Source: Oscarella lobularis
Lineage: Eukaryota > Porifera > Homoscleromorpha > Homosclerophorida > Oscarellidae
NCBI RefSeq assembly: GCF_947507565.1
Contig: NC_089192.1
Location: 1,918,690-1,982,689, forward strand
Length of the DNA: 64,000 bases
Reading direction: 5' to 3'
This document shows positions 11,322 to 25,100 of this stretch, piece after piece. Under the pieces are notes generated by a model. It worked only from the letters and a program-made list of their open reading frames with translations. It was not told the origin of the DNA and ran no database searches. Each line of letters starts with the position of its first letter. The stretch's first letter is position 1. The position numbers were made by a program, and so were the translations under genes.

Positions 11322-11529
11322 CCTTGCTGCGATACAGTAACTGACTTCTTTCTTCTCGAGAAATAGATGCGCATGCGTAATGGCGTACTTGCGCTATGCG
11401 CATGTTGATGATAATGATGTTTTATTTTAGTACGGAAAAACCATCAGCTTACTGGCTGCCCGAATTAGTTTCTTAATTGGTGCGTGGATGAAGTGTCCTC
11501 AACTCCGCCCACTTCACTGTGCGTTTTCG

Positions 11530-11770
11530 TGAGGAAATACTTTTGGCGTTGAAGGGCTCGTCACTCACGGTGCAAATGTCAACGTGAGAGACGGAGTATG
11601 ACTTTAAATTGATTTCATATGGTGCACTCATCACTCTTTTTTAGTATGGACGTACGCAATATTCTTATGCCTGTCAAAGTTCCGTTGACACAATGAAGAA
11701 AATTGTCTGTCTCAAAGAACATGGCTATATTTTTCAACCATCTGATATTGTGACAGAATTGATATCAACC
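11530..11770 (+). pseudogene. Possible ankyrin-repeat remnant
   Basis: The frame reads LVTHGANVNVRDG, a good ankyrin-repeat hairpin motif. A plausible short GT-AG intron joins it to YGRTQYSYACQSSVDTMKKIV, roughly fitting the next repeat. A stop follows at about 11785 and no longer gene was found. Confidence 0.35.
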
Positions 11771-11785
11771 CATTCGCAACAGTAG

Positions 11786-12230
11786 CTTTTGATTTATAGG
11801 TTTGGGCAGCTGAAATTCAATTTTCGTCGTTTGAAAAAGTGGACGAGATTTTTCATTATCTCGTCAATGAAAAGGGATTGAGTGTCAGCGCTATTTATCT
11901 GGTGGTATATGATGTCATTGTGCTTTTGTTTGCTACATGTGCAATATTTGTAATAGGATAGCAGCGTATAACAGACGACGCTTACAAGGTATCTCTATCG
12001 TTTGATACAGTTGTACAGTAATGTTTAGCTCGTGACGTCCCCACACCACTCTCCTCCCCGGATCAGAGGAAAAAGGCCCGGCGCGCGAGTTCTACTTTTC
12101 GCCTTCTTTGCATGGAGACTATATAGAGCGCGTTATATTGCCTCGTAGACGATTCGAGGCATCGTAAAGCCTTTCTCGTTTGTGCTTTGCGTATTTATTA
12201 TTGCTATGCTTACATCAGAAACGCTGGTAT
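11786..12230. other. Non-coding stretch
   Basis: No supportable gene was seen. A TATATAG-like sequence occurs near 12120 without a recognised transcript to serve. Confidence 0.35.
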
Positions 12231-12231
12231 A

Positions 12232-12276
12232 TTGTAGGGTAAGCCGCTTTTTGAGAAAAAACGGCTTACCCTACAA
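12232..12276. repeat. Foldback element with 15-bp perfect arms
   Basis: TTGTAGGGTAAGCCG at 12232-12246 is matched by its exact reverse complement at 12262-12276, around a short T/A-rich loop. The arm shares the core GTAGGGTAA with the foldback at 55537-55613. Confidence 0.88.
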
Positions 12277-12480
12277 GGTTACGAACTTCGTTCACACTAA
12301 ATGCTCGAATATATATAAACAGGAAACGACAGCTATGCAGGTAAAGGATTGGATTGACAGACACGCAGAGAAAGAATTGCACACATGAACAGTTTACACC
12401 ACATCACATCACACACATCAGATCACGCGTAGGTAAAAAAGAAATCCAGCAATGGTAAAAGTCACTCTAGCAGCTTACAG

Positions 12481-13160
12481 CTAAAGTTCGGCAGCTTCTT
12501 CATAAAGAGGATTTATTGTATTCCGTGCCGCTGGAACAACTTCGTAAAGCGGGGCTTCATTTGACGAAGTTTCTTCCTCTGTCGTATTCTCTTCTTGAAA
12601 GCGGTCTAGGCAGTCGTCAAGAGCGCTTTCATCGATCTCTTCTTCCGCATTTAGAGGAGATTTTTGAAAATCTCTCATAGGCAAGTTGCACCCAGGTTGC
12701 CCTGCTTCTTTTTCAAACCTGAAACAACACGCGACTAGGTAAAAAGCATAGGAAAAAGTATCTTTACTGCACGTACGGCATAGGATCAAATGTCTTTTGT
12801 CGCCTTTTCTTCCTTTTGCAAACAACAGCAATGGCAACTGCGATTACACAGGTAATAACGACGGTGGCTGGAACCAGAATAGCTGCCAAAAGTACTAATT
12901 GCTTCAATTTGCAACTGTACGAACCGTCCAAATTGATACAGTCATGCGTAGAATGGCATGGGTGAAAGACGCACTCGTCGACGTCTGTTTGGCACAAGAC
13001 TCCAGTGTAGCCGGAAAAGCAAGCGCAATTATAACCTTGCCACGAAAATGCTCTGTCCAAGCCAGTGCAGTTTTCATCTGCGACACTGCCGTTGCACCTT
13101 CCATTGCTACTGCATGGATTAATGAGGCCGTAAATTTCAACTTTCAATAAATTGGAATAG
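12481..13160 (-). other. EGF, transmembrane helix and NPxY tail of the vitellogenin/FN3 protein
   Basis: The exon 13930-12770 ends with two EGF-like modules (CSSNGRC..., DVDECVFHPCHSTHDC), a hydrophobic helix (about 30 residues from LVLLAAILVPATVVI) and the stop-transfer KRKKRRQK. The next exon (about 12718-12481) is rich in Glu, with APLYEVV and NPLYEEA. NPxY is a known docking motif for PTB proteins and clathrin adaptors; its use here is inferred. Confidence 0.85.
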
Positions 13161-16100
13161 GCTCCATCTTGATCGTACCCCAAAACAAAGAATTCGTCAT
13201 ATCCCGTAAAATTTGCAGAGACAACGTAACGCAACATTGTCGAATTGACAGAAGGCGTTTGCACTGATGAACTGTAATTTGCCAACAACTCTGAATGATT
13301 TGTAAGCCAGTTCAAAGGTGTCGAAACCCGAGTAATGTTGCCGTAACGAGGACCGTCATATGTCAGTCCCAATGTATCATCTGTGTCTGGATCGACCACT
13401 CCAAGAAAAAATAATTCAACAGTTTCATTTAGCTTGTTCTGATCATTCACTATCCTGACGGGTTCAGTAGTCATAAGGGGAAATTTCATGCTTTGTGTCC
13501 AATACACAATGACCGGCGGGTCTTCCACGGCGTCGACTTCTATCTCTATTGTGCCATCAGCGGTTAGAGGTTTCCCTACTGGTATGGTCATCTCTGTAAC
13601 CCGGTAGAAAATATACGCCATTCCGTAACAATTTCGACAAGGAGCAAAGCTGAAACTGCCGTCATAACTTATTTTCACAGTCCCTAGATCCGTGCCGTTC
13701 AAAAGAGAAAACATAACAGCATCTCCTTCGTCGTCAAAGTAGTCGAGCCGAACTCGTAATGAATCGTCTTCTTTCATAGTGAGACGAACTATTTTTGGCA
13801 CAACGGGAGCAGTATTTTGAAATTGACTGTCAACTCGAACGCCGGCAAACTGCGTTGGTTGGGTCAAGAATTCCTTCGGTAATCGACGCTCCAAGCCAAC
13901 GCTATCTTTAGTATTCCATGTGCGACAAACCTATACATGCAGACAATGCCTTATAGGATTCATGACGTGTCACTAGATCTGTAAGCAAACCTCAACGGAT
14001 ACAAAGCCACTAGTATAGTCAGTTGTTGAATTACCGCCACAGGAATTTTCTCTAGCAAGAAGCCACTTTCTGGACACTAGAAAGAGAGAAAAGAATAATT
14101 GGTCAAAAGCGCTCTAAACAAGACAATCATACTCGGATTCCAATAAATAATTTCCGGAGCATCATCTTCCCATTTAGTTGATGGGTCGAACTTTAGCAAA
14201 ATATTGAAGGGTTCTATGACGTCATTTCTGGACAAAGGAGAGACGAAGAAGCTGGTTCCAAGCCAGCTCTTAATTCTTCAAAAAAAACGTCACAAATCGC
14301 GAAGAATACGTTGCTAGAGAAGGTACCTCTTTGTCAAGAGTCTAGAACATGATGATTTGGTTCTTTCTGGATCGAATATGTACCTAGGATATTCGACAAC
14401 AGCCGAAGACCCGTACTCCGCATTCATATCTATTTTAGTGAGTCGCCCAACAGCCACAGAGCCGCCGTTTTGCAGGCCTAGTGTTCACACGTGATAGCTC
14501 TATGACAAAACATTTTTTAACCCAAAATCTTACGAATGTGAGACAGCCTCGCAGACGTGTAAACCACTGAACGAACATTGCCGTCGTCATCGCTTGATGG
14601 ATTAATGTCGATTGACTGATAGTCAGTGCTTCCTGTCAGTAAACTGTCTTGATTCCCTAAAAGAAAAGAAGTTGGCATTAGTGAGACATGGATTGATGCT
14701 ACTCACGTAACACAAGAAGGCCCGACGAATGCACCTTCGACGGTTTGTGCGCTTTACTGTACGCGACCAAAGTGGTATAGACTACCCTTCCAGGTTCGAT
14801 GTTCATGTAAGTAGTATTAGATGGAGTATCTTGTCCGTGAACAAAAGATCCAATATCTGAAAGGTTTTGCGCAGTAGCGTTGCCGCTGTGAAGCTGACCG
14901 TCTCTGAGAACAACATAGGAGTCATTTTTTCCGTAACTGACGAGAACCTTTGGCAACACCTCCTCCCCGCCCGGGGCAAATCCAACAGACGCATCTGCAC
15001 AAAGAACTTCAAAAAATCAAAGTAGCTTCAGAACAACTCACCAACTTCGCCAATTACGTCGTCATCTAAGTTGGCCCACGAAAAGCCTAAAACGTCGCTT
15101 TTTCGAGTCACACCATCCACAGACGATAAATTCAACTGAGGAAGGCTTTCTTTGTTGAGCATACCAATAGAAGCTTTCTCCAGGTTGGGAGGCTTGACGT
15201 CAATCGTTATGCCAGCGCCAGTCCAAGTGCTTTGAATTCCAGCACCGTTTTTCACATTCAGGATGAAGACATAAGTCTCTTGATGCTGCAGACTCAAATT
15301 ACGAGCGACAGCCACTTTCTCAGACTCGGAAAGCGAGCCTTCAACTATCAAGTCGCCTGTAATGTTTTGTTTTCGAACGCTCCACATATATGCGACTATT
15401 GTGCTGACATCGTCTGTGCACTCCCAGAAAGCTGCGATCGCATTGTCCGTCCCTTGAAACAAGGATGGTTCGGTTAGCGACCACGAGGGATCAACTTGAA
15501 AAACGCCAAGGCAAGCCGGTGGCGTGACATCTACAACGACGCCGCTAGAACTTGCTGTCGTCGACAGCCCAGCTCCGTTGCGAAATACTAAGTGGAGATA
15601 ATAAACTATAGGGTCTTCATTGTTGTGGCCGTTGCCGCTTCCGCTGTTGCTGCTGCTGCCGTCAAGAGTCAAATTAGATAAGGAGAAAGCAAAAGGTGAT
15701 ATTGGTGCCATGTCGCAATTTTCGTCGCAGTCATATCTATCGCAAAGATGAACACACGGAGTGCACGGACGAGGAACAGGAAAGAAGGACGTGACATCGC
15801 AGGAAAATGTCGGCGACAATCCAACGCAAACGTCTATAGAGTGGACGTGACTTTCAAAATCGTAGAAAGGCTTTCCGTAATGACAGGGAAGAGCAACGGC
15901 AACGGGCATGCGAATGTTTCGGACAAAAGCGAAAGTCGCCGGCGGATCAAATGGATTGATTAGCGGTGGAACGAAGCCAAATCGAGTTCTCACGCCAAGC
16001 ATGAAACGCGGCTGCATAGAGAGAGACGGTATGCCTGTCAGAATCCCGCGAAGCTCGCCGTCGACGTAAAAATCTGCAACTCGATCCAAATCAGCTTCGG

Positions 16101-19100
16101 TTTGCCGGACCGAGAATTTCAAACTGTATTCATGCGGTTCAACAGACGGATCAAAGTTGAGTTCGATCCAGCTAATTTTTGGACTGTTCCGATCTCGAGC
16201 GTAACGGCACCATAAAGCCGCGTAAAACACGCTGTCGTTGAAAAGTGCATCACTGAAGATGTGAAAACCAAGACTGGGTGAAGACGTCGTAAATAACGCC
16301 TCGGCATCTATGTTGACGGAACTTCTGTTTTGATCAGGCGCCTTCAATGGAATTTCTTCAATTGAACTGTTCCCAAAAGGATTACCTCGAAAAATTTCAA
16401 TAACGTCGATCTGGGAGGAATCTCGAAAAGGATTTCGTAATTCAATGTCGCCAAGAGTTCCAGCGGAGCCGTCCCATAACACCGCCGAAGTAACTAATTT
16501 TTCTCCGCCGGCTGCAGCTATCGTGATGTCAATAGAAGAATCGTCTGATAAAACAATGTCTGTGTATAAACAGGAAGAGCGCAATTTTTTGTAGCCGCGA
16601 TCGCGAACAACTCCTATTCTCAGTCCGTCGCCAGTTGCAGTGACTTGTTTTGGGTCAAAGATATAGGAGCCGTAGGCATCGACGCCTTTAAGCTGATTGG
16701 GATCGAAATATTTCCAATCAGAGAGCGACTGTTTGTCAGAAAAATTGTAGTAACGATCTGGGCAGCGGAGATCGTCTTGCTGGGTCGCTATAGATATCAC
16801 GCCGCTCAGAGTGTCCAGTGATGACTGAAACACGCGATCGCGAAACCAATTCTTTCCATCGTTGACATTTCCCGAATGGGGTCCGGATGTATCAAGGAGG
16901 ACAGGCCAAGAGGAAGAAATTGACCGCGACCCGGCTCCATTGATCGCTACAACCTTGACAAAATGTGGCTCGTTTGATTCAATATCCAAACCAGTAAACG
17001 CGTAGCTTGATGAGTTTGAAACAGAGACGTAGTCTCGAACTAGAAGCAGGCTTTTATCAAACGTCTTCCTGCAAGTAGTGTCTTTAAACAAAGCAACAGC
17101 GTAAGAAGAAATGCCGCTTTCGTCGTCAACAATTCGGCTCCAGTTAGCAAAAATGCTTGTTGGATCCGTCGTGTACGACACCTTGAGATTGTTTTCGTAG
17201 CCAACGGGAACGGCAATCGACGTAGGAGGGGTGAGGTCTACCAGTATCGCATCAGAAACCACGCTGATGCATCTGAGAGCTACGTTGGTCGCTCTTACAG
17301 TCACGTAATACTTTTGGTTGTGAAGCAGGGAAAGTTCTTTGGCCGTCGCTATGGTATGAAGACCGATGCGAGAAAAAGGCATAACATCAAAGTCTACCGT
17401 TCTATTCACAGCCCTGTCACTATCAAAGCCGTAATCAAGGACTGAATCAGGACAATCGATGGCGCTGGTGTTGGGGCGAAACGACGATATGGCCCATTCG
17501 TAAAAGAGGAGAGGAAGTTCCGACGAAAAGTCCTGCCAACTCGCAGTTAGAATCGCCGAATTGTTGCTAAACGGAACAGCTTCAACACGTCCTGGCAAAG
17601 GAGGCTCGCCAAGTCCGACGTAGATTCCATTCGATGTCGACTCGGCAGTGATTCCCGTTTTGCTCGTTGCCCGCACTGTGACGAAATACTGGTGATTTGG
17701 CGTTAAATCCAAGCCGGTGAACAGCATCGTGCGATTTAAACCCACTTCCGTAAAAGGAACTACGTTCTGACGAGTGAGTGGATCGCCGTCGTCTGTGCCT
17801 AGAGCAACTATGTATAAATCAATTTGTTGACCAGGAAGCGAAGACGACACGTCGCCAAATGATTTCCAATTTGCTGCTAGTGTCGTGACAGACTCTTGGT
17901 AGCCTATGTCAACGCCTTCTTCCGGACCGTCGTAGACGTGGCCGGGAACCGGTTCACTTGTATCGACGAGAACACCGTCGCTACGACCGTAAGCTGCCAA
18001 TCCAACAACGTTTCGAGAACGTACAACCACGTAGTAGGATTCGCCACTCTTCAAGGCAAGATTGTCTTGCAGAGCCGACGTAGAAAGAAGCGAGATCTGA
18101 CTAAAGGGTAAAATAACGTGTTGGTCGATGCGACGAATCGCCCACGAGAGACTGGCTGGAGGGCACGAGTCGTCGATAGTCCAACTAGCTGACAAAGTGT
18201 CAGACGACGATTGATAGTTGACGTCGTCTTGAGCGAGACCATCCCTAACTACGATCTTCGGTGCAAAGCTGATATGAAGACCGTCTGATGTAGCCACTGA
18301 TGACAGTCCAGCTTGATTGATAGCACGAACGGACGCGTAAATGGTCGATCCATGAGGCATGAACAAGCGGCGAATTGAGGTTGCCGTTAGAGATCCAACC
18401 GACGTAAACGGATAAATGTCGCCTGAGCCGGACACGGTTCCAACTCCGACTTCGTACTTTGCAACAGACGATTGATCGTCAACAAAACTTTCCCACATGA
18501 GGTGAACTTCGCTTTCCGATTCCTGACATTTCACAACATCAGAAAAATTCGAAAACGGAACGATGGCACGATCTAATAAAAATCTGACTGTCCCTCGGAC
18601 GGGCGGCGAGCTGTCTACAGTCAAAAATCTAGAAGCAGATTTTTTTAAGCCGGCTTTGTTGTGTGCTTCAAAAGTAACAACAAAAGACCCGTCGCCACGT
18701 TTTGCGGCGCCAAAGGGAATATCGACGCACGACTCCGTAGACACAACCGAAACCGGACCGCCGAATATCGCTGATCCGTGTGTGGCACCTATCATTAAAG
18801 TATATTTCTCGATCAAACTTTCTACATCCAGAAACATTTCCCAACAGCAGCTAATGAAATCGGCGCTAGAAGGAACCGCAGGGGGACAGCGAAAGCTTCC
18901 GGAAAGAGGTGATGTTGAATCAACGACAGTTCCTCGATCAAAAGCGAGCGAACGCAATCCAACGGAATCTTCGGCAGAAACGGAAAAGTAGACCGGCACT
19001 CCAGAAGACACAGATTTTACTATTCCAGGTGGAGTCTCTGAATTCTTTGATGTCGTAGCGTTCACAGCGTCAGCAAAACGCGGAGCAGTGCCGGCCCACC

Positions 19101-22100
19101 AACGATAGTCATTAATACCACTGTCTGAGTCGTTTCCGCGCCACGATTCCGCGACTAAGTCCGCTGCAACGACGTACCTTTCCCGGTCGCTCACAAACTC
19201 AATCGTTGGTTTTCGCGAGTCTATTACGATGCCATCGGACGTCGACGTTAAGTGATTGCCGCATTTTGTTTCAGCCTTTACCGTGCAGTAAACGACGTCG
19301 CCGCTGCTCAAACTCAACGGGATCTGCGCTTTTCCGCTACCATTCGTATACATAACAATCCCTTCCGTAGTGAATGGTTGTATATCGGAAAGAGCCGGCT
19401 GGCGACCAATTGACCAAGTATAGCCAGCAATGCCGCCGCAGCGTTCGCTTTCAAAACCATTAAAATGAGTGGTGACGGCAAAGCCGTGACGCTGATAATC
19501 GGCGTCAGCTGATTCAGACTCTCCGTCGAATGCGACGCCAGCGACGTCTGATTTTACAACTACAATTGGTTTGGACGTCAATGAAACCGATTCCAATTTA
19601 GCACCATTTTGAGCTTTGACGGTCAGGTAGTAAACCGGTGCTCCTGTCTTTGGATCAGTCAAGTTCAAGCCAAGATTGTTCAACAATCCGCTCGTCTGCG
19701 TGCCAAAGTTACGCCAACCAAAAGTAACATCGTAACTGCCGGGTTGTGTGCCGACGGCAACAAGGTAGGAAGAAACGCCGCTTTCGCGATCACTAGCCAG
19801 CCAAGATGCAATAATAGACGATTCACCGGCAGAGACAATACGACCGCTTTCGTCAAGTTCTTCGTCCTCCCTGGGATCAAGTTGACCGACGACCACCTAG
19901 AAAAATACCGTAACCGGTTATTACCGAAAAACGACGAGTACTTACATATCTCATGTAAGGTGCGGTTGTGTCAACGCGAAGAGGCTCGGTGTTATGAATT
20001 ACGGATAGCCCTGCATTATTGATAGCCATCACTTTGACGGTATACCGAGCACCATTGGCAAGCTGGAGACCATTTCTGGAGAAAACGTTCAAGTCGCCAT
20101 CGCTGCCTTGTTTGGCAAAATTGACCCAATCGCCAACAGCTGGATACGCGGTAAATGTCCTTCCGTATTTGAGTTCGTGAATAGCAACGCGGTATCCCTT
20201 GACGCCCGATTCCAAGTCTTGGTAAGACCAGACAGCAGTAATAGCATTGGACACGGACTGATAAAAGGGTTCGCCCTCAATAGAATTAAGATAGCGTAAG
20301 GCTAGCAACTCTGGCGGAGTAGTATCAATAAGATAGCCGTTCGTAGTTTGGCTCGTCTTTTTTCCAGCTCCGTTTATAGCGGTAATAATTGACCTAACAC
20401 TGTCACCGTGTTGGAGATGAACGCTCAAATCGGCAAAGGCTTCCATGGCCGGACTGACGTCTGACTGAACAGCGTGCGGCTTCCCTGAAACGACCGTCTG
20501 GACATTGTATCCAGCCAGCGAAGATTCAGGGTCATAAAAACCGTTCCAATTCGAATAAGCAGCAGTTTCGTCCGAAGAGTAAACCCAGTCTACACCCTCG
20601 CTAGAGCCGTCTCGAACAGTGCCGGGATTGGGCGGTGTCCGGTCAACCAAAACTGAACGGAACAAGATATTTGTGATAGGACTTAAAAATTAAAAGGAAG
20701 ATGCTAACCTCCATTAGACGATTTGGAAACTTTCAAAGGCTTGTGGGCGGCGTTAGATACTGTTACAGTTGAAAAGTAGGTGCTATTGTGCTGAAGTTTG
20801 GCAGAAAAGCAAACGCCTCTGTTTTTGTAATCCACAGCCGTTTTTGGAACCACGTCGTAGGCGCCCACTCGCCGGCCGACACCGACAAACGCAACTTGAG
20901 CGATTCCGCTGTCGCCGTCGTGAAAGTCGCCCCAGTTGATGCAGAACTGATTGCTACCCGGCATGAAAGCTGCATCAAAACCCGGAAGCGCGCCGTCAAA
21001 AACAAATCCAGCCACAGGCGGGGTGCGATCCAATATTAGAGGTTTGTCTACATGACTTGTCATTGTCCAGAACACTAAAGAGTGAATTGGAAAATCCAGG
21101 CGTTTTACAAGAAAGAGCCGTACGTACCGTTGTCTATAGCTCGGATTCGAATCCACGCTGGTATTCCGTCGGGGATGTGCACTTGTACTTGAAGCTGCGG
21201 TTCTGACTTGGTGTCGTGTCCGAAACGCGTCCACGGCTGCAGCGAATTGTCGTGTACCGTTTTTCCTATTGCAAAGTCGATTTCTCTGACGCCTGATCCA
21301 GAGTCACTAAAAAAGCAAAGCACATTTATATACAGAAGGCTTCGAAGGCTTGTACTACATTGGCATTTACGCAACTACTAATCTAGCACAGTGGCACAGC
21401 AGAAAAAAACTACCAGCACTCCAGCTTGCGCGGACTTCCAACGTCCAAATCGAAAAAAAAGGATGCATCTTTACTCAAAAACATACCTGACATTGTAGTT
21501 GAGAGTGAGCACAGAGGTCGTCTCGTTGTACTTCACGCCGTAAATGTCATGAATAATAGGAGCCTCAGTATCGACGGTGAGAGGAATACGATGCCCAACT
21601 GTTGTCACCATAGATCCGCCCATGTCAACATTGTTGACAGCTTGAACCGTTATAAAATACTTTCCGTCTTCTAAATGAAGCTGTGCAATAGACGAAAACG
21701 TCCAGTGTCTTGAGTCGGGCAAATGAGCGTGAGGATCTGTAAAGTCTACGATGTCGTGTCCAAGAACGTTTCGTCCCACTGCCCACGAATAACCGGCAAT
21801 GCCTGATTCCGCATCGTAAAACTCTTTGAAGTTGGCTAAATATGAAACGTAGAAAGTCTTGATAACCTATAGTAGGTAATTATAGAAAACCAAGCTTACC
21901 AGAGATAAAGTTGTTGTAGCGTGTGAAAACTTTGTCTTCGGAAGGATCGTGGCCGTTTTTGACTGCCACTGATCCTTCGCCGTCAATAATAATTCTTTAA
22001 TTAATAAAACGAAAGCATGTCAATAATAACTAAGATAAAGAAGACATCTATCTCTACTGTAAGCAGACTCACCTGTGATTGGGCCAAGGAGTCACAGCTG

Positions 22101-25100
22101 CGCATGCACGCTGCACAACAGAAGCATTGCAGCCACTAGCAACTGTCACGTTGTACCGGGCATTCACGACAGCGTCGGTGAAAGGAGGGGTCAAATCAAC
22201 GAGAGTACCCTTCGATGAAATCCGCTGCGTGTATCCCAAGACGTTCGAAACCTGCGCATTAATGACGTAAACGCTGCCGTGTTCCATTTCTAAATTTTCA
22301 AACTGCAGCCAAGCCGATTGGCCAACCCCGATTCGCTCAAAATTGTAGAACGACTGAAATATTTCCAATTGAGCATTGGGCCCTTGGATCGTACTTTGGA
22401 TGCGACACTTTCCCGAGCTGTAGTCAAAGTCAAAAGAGATGCACAGTGCGTCCTGCCTCAAACAAAAAGAAGCGCACTGCAAGGGACCAAGGGTTGAAGC
22501 CTCGGCCACCGGAGTAGAAGAAAGAAACCCCATTCTAGGCCGAGAAAAGTGCTGCAAATCGTCGTCGGCTTCTTCGTTCGAAGACGTATTATTAACAAAC
22601 GATAACTTCTTCCAGCGTACTGTATTCGCCGAGCCTTCTCCAAGTCCAACAGAAGCTAACCAGTCGGCATTAAGCGGAGAATCGTCATGAACAACGAAAA
22701 AAGCCGAAAGTAAATAGGGATTGCTTGAAACGTCGAAAGATTGTTCCAAACGACCGCTGGGCAATGTCGTGTCATACGTTCGTATGAAACACTGAGCCGT
22801 TGTTTCGAGTCCTTCGCTATTCTTTGCACTAACAGAAAAATACAATGGAAGTCCCGATGGAAGACTATCGGACGACACTAATCGAGGTCCGCCCATCCAA
22901 ACATTATTCCTGACATCACGTCCGCCTGGGAACGTTCCAATGCTGTAATAGTATTTCACGTCGCTTTCGTCATCCGATGCGGCGACTTCAAGCTGAAATT
23001 GCGGATTGGTCGGAAGTAGGTTACTTAGCTGATCAACAAAACAGGGCACATCTGTAACAGAACGACGAGTGAAGTTGTTATAGGAAACTGCCGAAAATAC
23101 GGGAGGAGAAGCGTCGTGCTCTATGTCATTAATGCTGAAAATTGTGGTCGTGATGGCCGGTGCTTGGTAGCTCCACAACGTGCTGCTGTACACGGTGATT
23201 GTAAAGGAGAAGCAAAAAAAGAAAAAACAAAATTTGATTCCAATTTCCACTTTAGCTACCATTGACAAAGACAGCGGTCGCAAGGCAACATCTAGTTTAC
23301 CACTAAATAGACACAGCAAATAGAACTCAACAAAACACGCAAGCCAATAATCATTTTCATACCTAACGTCAATTGGCAGCTTAGCAAAATGAATCGAAAG
23401 TTCAGAAGGAAACGAAACGTCAATGATGTGCCCGGAAATTTCTAGTGAAGCATGAAAGATGAAGAACGAGAGAGTAGCTCCTCCATAAGCACTTAAGCCG
23501 GCTTTAGGCGTCACTCTAACCTAAAAGAAAAGGTTTCATTTAAAAGGCGCCGACGATCTTTCTCGGCGTATCTAACCGTTCCAGTCATTGAAAGTAAACA
23601 AGCTTCGAGTGTAACGGAGGTACCGTAGTAACCTCTCGCTCCAACGGCTTAATTTAATAAAAGAAAAATTACTACCTTAACACGGTCCGGCCTACAAAAA
23701 AAACTTACTAAATGACATTCCCACTGGTCCAAGAGAAATTCCCATTGATTGGTGAAAGAAAGTCTTAGAAAAGGACTGCAAAACGTAATTTCCAGACTTG
23801 CAGATGTCTGTGGTTTTGGGGAACTCTTCCGAAAATACACCTCGCGAGAACGAGATGCCAGACTCAAGCTAAAAAAAGGTGAAAGAATTACATAAGATTC
23901 TCGCACATGGGACATCTAAAGCGGAAAAAAATCCGCTTGTGAAAGGTTAAAATTATGCAAAGTTAGACGCCGGGGCAGCTTTGCATATTATGAAAAGTGC
24001 GCTGCATTCTATTTAGGGCAAGCGACGTCTATTTCAGTGAGTAAAGAAAATTGCTCACTTGCTCTAACACGGCTCCGGAAGACTGATCTAAAATGGTAGT
24101 GACAACGCCCGGTACATCGTAGGCAGCCATTTTGCTTTGCACGTCGGCAATCGGCAAAGAATCAATATCTTCTGATTCGTCTTCAATGGTTTCCGTATAA
24201 ACAGCAGGAGAAAAAGACGAACCAGGCGAAGGTGAGTACGAAATTGAACAAAAGCCAGCATCTAAAGGGAGGGTTATGCGCATGTCCGAAATAGAAAATA
24301 TATAAGTGATCGCTCACCTCTCTTCTGCCTACACTCCGCTTCGCGAAAAAGAAACGCAGCTTTGTTAAAGATTGATATACGAGGCGAGCACACCTCGCCA
24401 GCACATGCCGTTACGCCAAAAGAAACAGAAACTGAGAGCAAGTTAACAGCGACATTCACCGACAATGTCACATTGTCCCCGATCCCGAAGACTGAAAAAG
24501 ATACGTCTTTCTGATAACCTAAGGAAACAGAATTAAAAGATTGTCTATTTTCACTACGAGAAGTTATAAACATCTCAACTGCTAAATTAAATGTTAAAAC
24601 CGATTGTTTAGAAGTTTGCCACAAAAATACGATAGAAAAATAACCGCGGGTGCAAATATAAGTAAGAAGCCCCGCCAACCTACCTTTCGACGCCGAGACG
24701 TTTTTCTTCCAGGACTGAAAAGATAGCTCAATAGTGCGACTGCATTTGTCGTAGAGAACGGCAGCGTTAATGTATTTGCGCCAATTGAGAAGTTCAAGCT
24801 TGGCGCAACAGCGAACTCCGAGACAATCGGGATCGACTCCGCAATAATGACCAGCTCCCGATGGAAAGGCTCTTCTTAACGACAAACAGGCTAAATAGCA
24901 GCACAAAAACTTAAACCAACGCCCATGCATACGTGAGCTAGATTGACTTTACCCGTGTCAGGAATATCACGAATTCGCTGCAGAAGACTACTGCGACTCC
25001 CCGACGCTAGATGATTTTGTTTCTTAACTACAGACTGAAGTTTTTCGTCACTCATTGTTTCCGGAACCTGACAAGTCGAAAATGGACTCTTGATCCGATC

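Noticed and set aside
18563-18991. 142-codon plus-strand frame
   Set aside because: It is antisense to the 1,600-residue FN3-repeat exon, has no domain, and its composition is that of a shadow frame.
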